Below are positions 60,310 through 64,000 of a stretch of DNA of 64,000 bases, one piece after another; position 1 is the first letter of the stretch, and each line of letters starts with the position of its first letter. Below the pieces are notes generated by a model. That model had not been told where the DNA came from. It saw nothing but the letters and a program-made list of their open reading frames with translations, and made no database searches. Both the position numbers and the translations under genes were made by a program. Origin of the DNA: Microbacterium sp. SORGH_AS_0969 (GTDB taxonomy: Bacteria; Actinomycetota; Actinomycetes; Actinomycetales; Microbacteriaceae). The DNA lies in assembly GCF_030818255.1 (NCBI RefSeq), contig NZ_JAUTAG010000001.1, positions 3,782,001-3,846,000 on the forward strand. The letters run 5' to 3'.

Positions 60310-61212
60310 TCAGCCGAGCTGATCCAGCAACCACCGCGTCCCGCGCACCGACGCCCCCAGCGCCTGCACGCGTTCCGCCAATCCGCGGTCGCTCGTCACC
60401 ACGATCACCGGGTCCCACGACCCGACGAGCTTCGACGTCACGCGCACGATCTCGTCATCGCCCGACCCGCTGGCCCGCCACACCGCGACCAGTTCGTGGT
60501 CGACGTCCGTCGCACGCGCCTCGCCCTCCAGCACCGCCGCAACGAACGGGAACCAGCGCGTGGCGGAAAGGCCGAGGGACTCGGCATCCATTCCCTCGGA
60601 CGCGAGCGCCGAGAGGCGGGTGAGCAGTCGCCCGGCCGCGCCGGCGCGGTCCTTCCACCAGCCGTCGGGCACCGACCCCACGACGTTCGCGACATCGACC
60701 ACCACCGCGGGGCGCACGGAAAGCGCCGCGCGCAACGCCGGCCACGCCGCGGCGAAGCCCGGGTGCAGCGGACGCGAGGCGACCTCGTCGACCGGCACCC
60801 ACTCGAGCGCCACGCTCTCGGGATCGCTGATGACGGGCTCGAAAGGCGCGGTGACGTCGGCGACGAGGGTCGTGTACGTCCAGATACCGAGATCGAGCAC
60901 GCTCTCGAAACGTGCCTGCACGGCGTCCTCGGGGACGCCGGCCTCTTCGCCCGACTCGCGCAACGCTCCGTCGCGCGCCGACTCGTTCTCGTGGCGCGCC
61001 CCGCCGGGGAGAGCCCAGGTGTCGCCGAAGTGACTCCACGACACGCGGTGCTGCAGCAGCACGCCCCGCTCGGCGTCGAGGGCGAGCAGACCGGCAGCCC
61101 CGAAGCGCCCCCAGTACCTCTCCCCCGTCGGCGCGACGACCCACGCATCCCCGGGGTCGCGGGGACCGTGCGGGCGCCGCGGTTCACCCGGCGCGGGAGG
61201 CTCGATCGTCAT
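60310..61212 (-). CDS. Nudix hydrolase fused to a NYN/PIN-like domain
   Basis: The 300-residue protein begins with a Nudix domain whose box reads GGARHENESARDGALRESGE, followed by EAGVP, a complete set of metal-binding glutamates. From about residue 170 a second domain begins VVVDVANVVGSVPDGWWKDR and ends VIVVTSDRGLAERVQALGAS. The acidic residues are placed as in NYN/PIN-type RNases (YacP-like). ATG 61212 was preferred; an in-frame start at 61263 would add 17 residues. The fusion suggests combined nucleotide clean-up and RNA cleavage; this is inference. Confidence 0.8.
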   Translation of the reverse strand: MTIEPPAPGEPRRPHGPRDPGDAWVVAPTGERYWGRFGAAGLLALDAERGVLLQHRVSWSHFGDTWALPGGARHENESARDGALRESGEEAGVPEDAVQARFESVLDLGIWTYTTLVADVTAPFEPVISDPESVALEWVPVDEVASRPLHPGFAAAWPALRAALSVRPAVVVDVANVVGSVPDGWWKDRAGAAGRLLTRLSALASEGMDAESLGLSATRWFPFVAAVLEGEARATDVDHELVAVWRASGSGDDEIVRVTSKLVGSWDPVIVVTSDRGLAERVQALGASVRGTRWLLDQLG

Positions 61213-61291
61213 CTCGTCCAGCCTGGCACACCTCGGCGCGCCCGGGTCAGCCGGACGACTCATGGCGCCGCACTCCCGCGCCGAGCCACCC

Positions 61292-61720
61292 CCGAGCCGT
61301 CACGCGGATCCGGATGCCGACACGCCGACCCCACGGCATCCGGAACGGCGTGTCCCCCACCGACTCCGCCTAACGGCCCACCAACCGCCGCCACCGCAAC
61401 GCCCCCGGCTCCGCCCGACGGCCCGCCGAACCACCCGCGCCCGAGCCGTCCCGCGGATCCGGATGCCGACACGCCGACCCCACGGCATCCGGAACGGCGT
61501 GTCCCCCACCGACTCCGCCCGACGGCCCGCCCCGCACCACCACCGCAACGCCCCCGGCTCCGCCCGACGGCCCGCCGAACCGCCCACCCCCGAGCCGTCA
61601 CGCGGATCCGGATGCCGACACGCCGACCCCACGTCACCGGAAACGGCGTGTCCCCCACCGACTCCGCCCGACGGCCCACCCCGCACCACCACCGCAACGC
61701 CCACCGACACCCGACAACCC
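61292..61720. repeat. 149-bp non-coding tandem repeat, nearly three copies
   Basis: CCGAGCCGTC recurs at 61292, 61441 and 61590, a period of exactly 149 bp. The first two copies are nearly identical and the third decays after about 130 bases. Each unit contains nested inverted repeats (CGGATGCCG...CGGCATCCG and GACACGCCG...CGGCGTGTC), imperfect in the third copy. The 610-bp gap between the Nudix and DUF805 genes holds this array and a terminator but no convincing gene. Confidence 0.85.
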
Positions 61721-61773
61721 ACCGCAGCCCAACGGCCCGCCCCGCACCACGGGCCCCACGGCACCGGAACAGC

Positions 61774-61812
61774 CGCGTGCCCCGACCCCCGCAATCGGGG
61801 CCGGGGCACGCG
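61774..61812 (-). terminator. terminator after the DUF805 gene
   Basis: Arms CGCGTGCCCCG (61774-61784) and CGGGGCACGCG (61802-61812) pair perfectly, with an inner CCCCG/CGGGG stem around CAAT. It starts 11 bp past the DUF805 stop codon on the minus strand. Confidence 0.75.
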
Positions 61813-61822
61813 AAGACAAAGG

Positions 61823-62267
61823 TCAGCGGTCGAACCGCGCACCCTCGGGCTTCGAGCCCAGCAGCGTGAAGACGAACAGGATGATCGGCCCGACGAGCGG
61901 CACGAAGTAGATGAACGCCCAGAAGCCGCTGCGGTTGGTGTCGTGCAGGCGGCGCACGAGAACCGCGATGTGCGGGACCGATCGTCGCCAGGCCCCAGAT
62001 CACCGACAGCACGACGAAGATCACACCGATCCCACCGGCGAGCTGCACCTCGCCGTACGGGCCCGTGGTGACCCCGCCCGTCACGGCCGCGAGCACGTTG
62101 AGCACGAGGACGACGAGGCCGTTCGCGAGGATCCACCACCAGTACTCGCTGCGGCTCGCGCGACCGGTGAACGTCGCGTACTTCTTGAAGATGCGGCGCA
62201 CGGCCGCACCGAACGGCGCTCCGTAGTACGGCTGATCGAGTGCCGGTTCGGCCTGCAGATTGGTCAT
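61823..62267 (-). pseudogene. DUF805 membrane protein gene with a +1 frameshift
   Basis: From ATG 62267 the frame encodes the family start FKKYATFTGRASRSEYWWW and helices up to SVIWGLATI. The conserved continuation PHIAVLVRRLHDTNRSGFWA, then IYFVPLVGPIILFVFTLLGS lies in another frame and ends at TGA 61823-61825. Total length is 3n+1 (445 bp). One extra base near 61975-61985 (GATCGGTCCCG where GATCGTCCCG would restore the frame) explains it. Both halves are fully conserved in style, so a sequencing error or very recent mutation is likely. Confidence 0.85.
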
Positions 62268-62442
62268 GGAGATCCCCCTTGTCAGCGGCCGACGTGCCGC
62301 ACGCGGGCGGACCCTGTAGCCCACCGCTGATGCAGCGTATCCATTCCTGGGAGGTTTCTGTGAGAGATCGCGTGTTTGTTTCGCGAACAATGACAGAACG
62401 CCCCGGCCACCGCAACGGCAACCGGGGCGCTCTCGAGGCGAA

Positions 62443-63966
62443 TCAGCGCTGGCGCTTCTCGCGGATGCGCATGTTCAGCACGATCGGCGTGCCCTCGAAA
62501 CCGTAGATTTCGCGCAGGCGCCGCTGGATGAACCGGCGGTAGCCCGGGTCGAGGAACCCGGTCGTGAACAGCACGAATGTCGGCGGACGCGTCGCCGCCT
62601 GCGTGCCGAACAGGATGCGGGGCTGCTTGCCGCCGCGGAGCGGGTGCGGGTGCTCGGCGACGAGCTCCGACAGGAACGCGTTGAACTTGCCGGTGGGGAT
62701 GCGGGTGTCCCACGACTCCAGCGCCGTCTCGAGCGCGGGCACGAGCTTGTCGAGGTGACGGCCGGTGCGGGCCGAGATGTTCACGCGCGGAGCCCACGCG
62801 ACGTGCGCCAGGTCCTGCTCGATCTCGCGCTCGAGGTAGCGGCGACGGTCCTGGTTCTCCATGTCGTCGTCGTTGAGTCGGTCCCACTTGTTGAACGCCA
62901 GCACGAGCGCACGACCCGACTCGAGCACGAGGTCGATGATGTTGAGGTCCTGCACGCTGATCGGCTGCGAGACGTCGAGCACGACGACGGCCACCTCGGA
63001 CTTCTCCAGCGCCGTCGAGGTGCGAAGCGACGCGTAGAAGTCGGCGCCCTGCGACAGGTGCACGCGGCGACGGATGCCGGCGGTGTCGACGAGCGTCCAG
63101 AGCTTGCCGCCGAGCTCGACGACCTCGTCCACCGGGTCACGTGTGGTGCCCGCGAGCTCGTTCACGACGACGCGCTCCTCACCCGCGGCCTTGTTCAGCA
63201 GCGACGACTTGCCGACGTTCGGGCGACCGAGGATCGCGACGCGGCGCGGCCCGCCGATCTCGTACTTCGCGACGGCCGAGACGTCGGGAAGCACCTTCAT
63301 GAGCTCGTCGAGCAGGTCGGCGACACCGCGACCGTGGATCGCCGAAACGGGGTGCGGCTCACCGAGACCGAGGTTCCACAGGGCCGTGGCCTCGGGCTCC
63401 TGGCGGGCGTCGTCGACCTTGTTGGCGATGAGGAAGACGGGCTTCTTGCTCTTGCGCAGCAGCTTCACGACGTGCTCGTCGGTCGAGGTCGCCCCCACTG
63501 TGGCATCCACGACGAAGAGCACGACGTCGGCGAGGTCGATCGCGACCTCGGCCTGCGCGGCGACCGAACGGTCGATGCCCTTCGCGTCGGGCTCCCACCC
63601 GCCGGTGTCGACGAGCGAGAAGCGGCGGTCGAGCCACTCGGCCTTGTACGTGACGCGGTCGCGGGTGACACCGGGAGTGTCTTCGACGACGGCTTCGCGG
63701 CGCCCGAGGATGCGGTTCACGAGCGCCGACTTGCCGACGTTCGGGCGGCCGACGATCGCGACCACCGGCAGCGCCGGCAGGAACTCGATCGCTCCCTCGC
63801 CCGAGGCGAGACCGGCGAGCAGTGCCGCATCGTCCTCGTCGAGGTCGAAGTCCTCCAGGCCCGCGCGCAGTGCCTCGGCCCGCTGTTCGGCGAGGACCTC
63901 GTCCAACTCGGCCATCTTCTCGGCGAGCTGGTCGGGCCCGCCCTCGTACTCGTCTTCAACGCCCAT
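62443..63966 (-). CDS. der: ribosome biogenesis GTPase Der (EngA)
   Basis: The 507-residue double GTPase has two G domains with P-loops [10 protein letters not shown] and [10 protein letters not shown]. Both switch motifs DTPGVTRD and DTAG are present, with NKVD and NKWD as G4 motifs. A C-terminal KH-like domain ends [14 protein letters not shown]. An acidic N-terminal extension of about 65 residues is usual in actinobacteria. It acts in assembly of the 50S ribosomal subunit. The start overlaps the end of a probable cmk gene, as is typical. Confidence 0.96.
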   Translation of the reverse strand: MGVEDEYEGGPDQLAEKMAELDEVLAEQRAEALRAGLEDFDLDEDDAALLAGLASGEGAIEFLPALPVVAIVGRPNVGKSALVNRILGRREAVVEDTPGVTRDRVTYKAEWLDRRFSLVDTGGWEPDAKGIDRSVAAQAEVAIDLADVVLFVVDATVGATSTDEHVVKLLRKSKKPVFLIANKVDDARQEPEATALWNLGLGEPHPVSAIHGRGVADLLDELMKVLPDVSAVAKYEIGGPRRVAILGRPNVGKSSLLNKAAGEERVVVNELAGTTRDPVDEVVELGGKLWTLVDTAGIRRRVHLSQGADFYASLRTSTALEKSEVAVVVLDVSQPISVQDLNIIDLVLESGRALVLAFNKWDRLNDDDMENQDRRRYLEREIEQDLAHVAWAPRVNISARTGRHLDKLVPALETALESWDTRIPTGKFNAFLSELVAEHPHPLRGGKQPRILFGTQAATRPPTFVLFTTGFLDPGYRRFIQRRLREIYGFEGTPIVLNMRIREKRQR

Positions 63967-64000
63967 CGCGGGCTCCCATCGTGGAGTCGACGACGCTCAG
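63956..64000 (-). CDS. probable last codons of cytidylate kinase (cmk), cut by window edge
   Basis: A minus-strand frame entering from the right edge reads [14 protein letters not shown] and stops at TGA 63956-63958, overlapping the der start by 11 bases. In actinobacteria cmk commonly precedes and overlaps der, so this is its likely tail. The evidence is position only. Confidence 0.35.
   Translation of the reverse strand: MSVVDSTMGARDGR

Noticed and set aside
61292..61720. CRISPR-like array
   Set aside because: The units are contiguous 149-bp tandem copies without short repeats separated by unique spacers, and no cas genes are present.

Overview
The window is chromosomal DNA of a very high-GC actinobacterium. 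Several traits point to Microbacteriaceae, most likely Microbacterium: frequent GTG starts, tightly overlapping ATGA/GTGA gene junctions, a leuA leader peptide of the actinobacterial type, a DtxR/IdeR-type iron box, and very frequent use of the heptamer GGATGCC/GGCATCC. The genus is an inference from style; no rRNA is present.

Left part (1-18.7 kb): the tail of a Na+/H+ antiporter, a 15-bp minisatellite, an HSL-type esterase with a PucR-type regulator, a complete livKGFHM-type ABC uptake operon, a large ATPase/LuxR regulator divergent from it, a hydrolase-ALDH-ADH catabolic operon, and an iron-siderophore uptake operon behind a DtxR-like box (binding lipoprotein, two permeases, ATPase, siderophore-interacting flavoprotein).

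Middle part (18.7-45.1 kb): a two-gene module in which a surface-anchored cohesin-domain protein is translationally coupled to a secreted amidase carrying a dockerin-like repeat pair. Then come pyruvate oxidase poxB, a frameshifted AraC gene beside a DUF2000 gene, two NarL-type two-component systems, a MacB-type exporter, a YnfA protein, a zinc metallopeptidase, and leuA with a leader peptide and two mutually exclusive hairpins beside a GntR regulator. The part ends with a large unknown membrane protein, an acyltransferase, and a MarR / TasA-like / SipW-like signal-peptidase locus.

Island (45136-58851): a perfect 45-bp direct repeat of the 3' end of tRNA-Pro(GGG) brackets about 13.7 kb. The intact tRNA stands at the right end and its apparent ancestral terminator lies beyond the left repeat. 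Cargo is two short-chain dehydrogenases with an NTF2-like protein and TetR, a second TetR with tandem palindromic operators in front of a truncated MMPL transporter, and a six-gene operon (ECF sigma factor, CU044_5270-type protein, lipoprotein, adaptor with peptidoglycan-binding repeat, MacB-like exporter, DUF2079 protein). Only a C-terminal fragment of a serine recombinase remains, so the element looks immobilised. The heptamer GGATGCC is clearly rarer here than in the flanks.

Right part (58.9-64 kb): GNAT acetyltransferase, S4 RNA-binding protein, a Nudix-NYN-like fusion, a 149-bp tandem repeat, a frameshifted DUF805 gene, the GTPase der, and the last codons of what is probably cmk.
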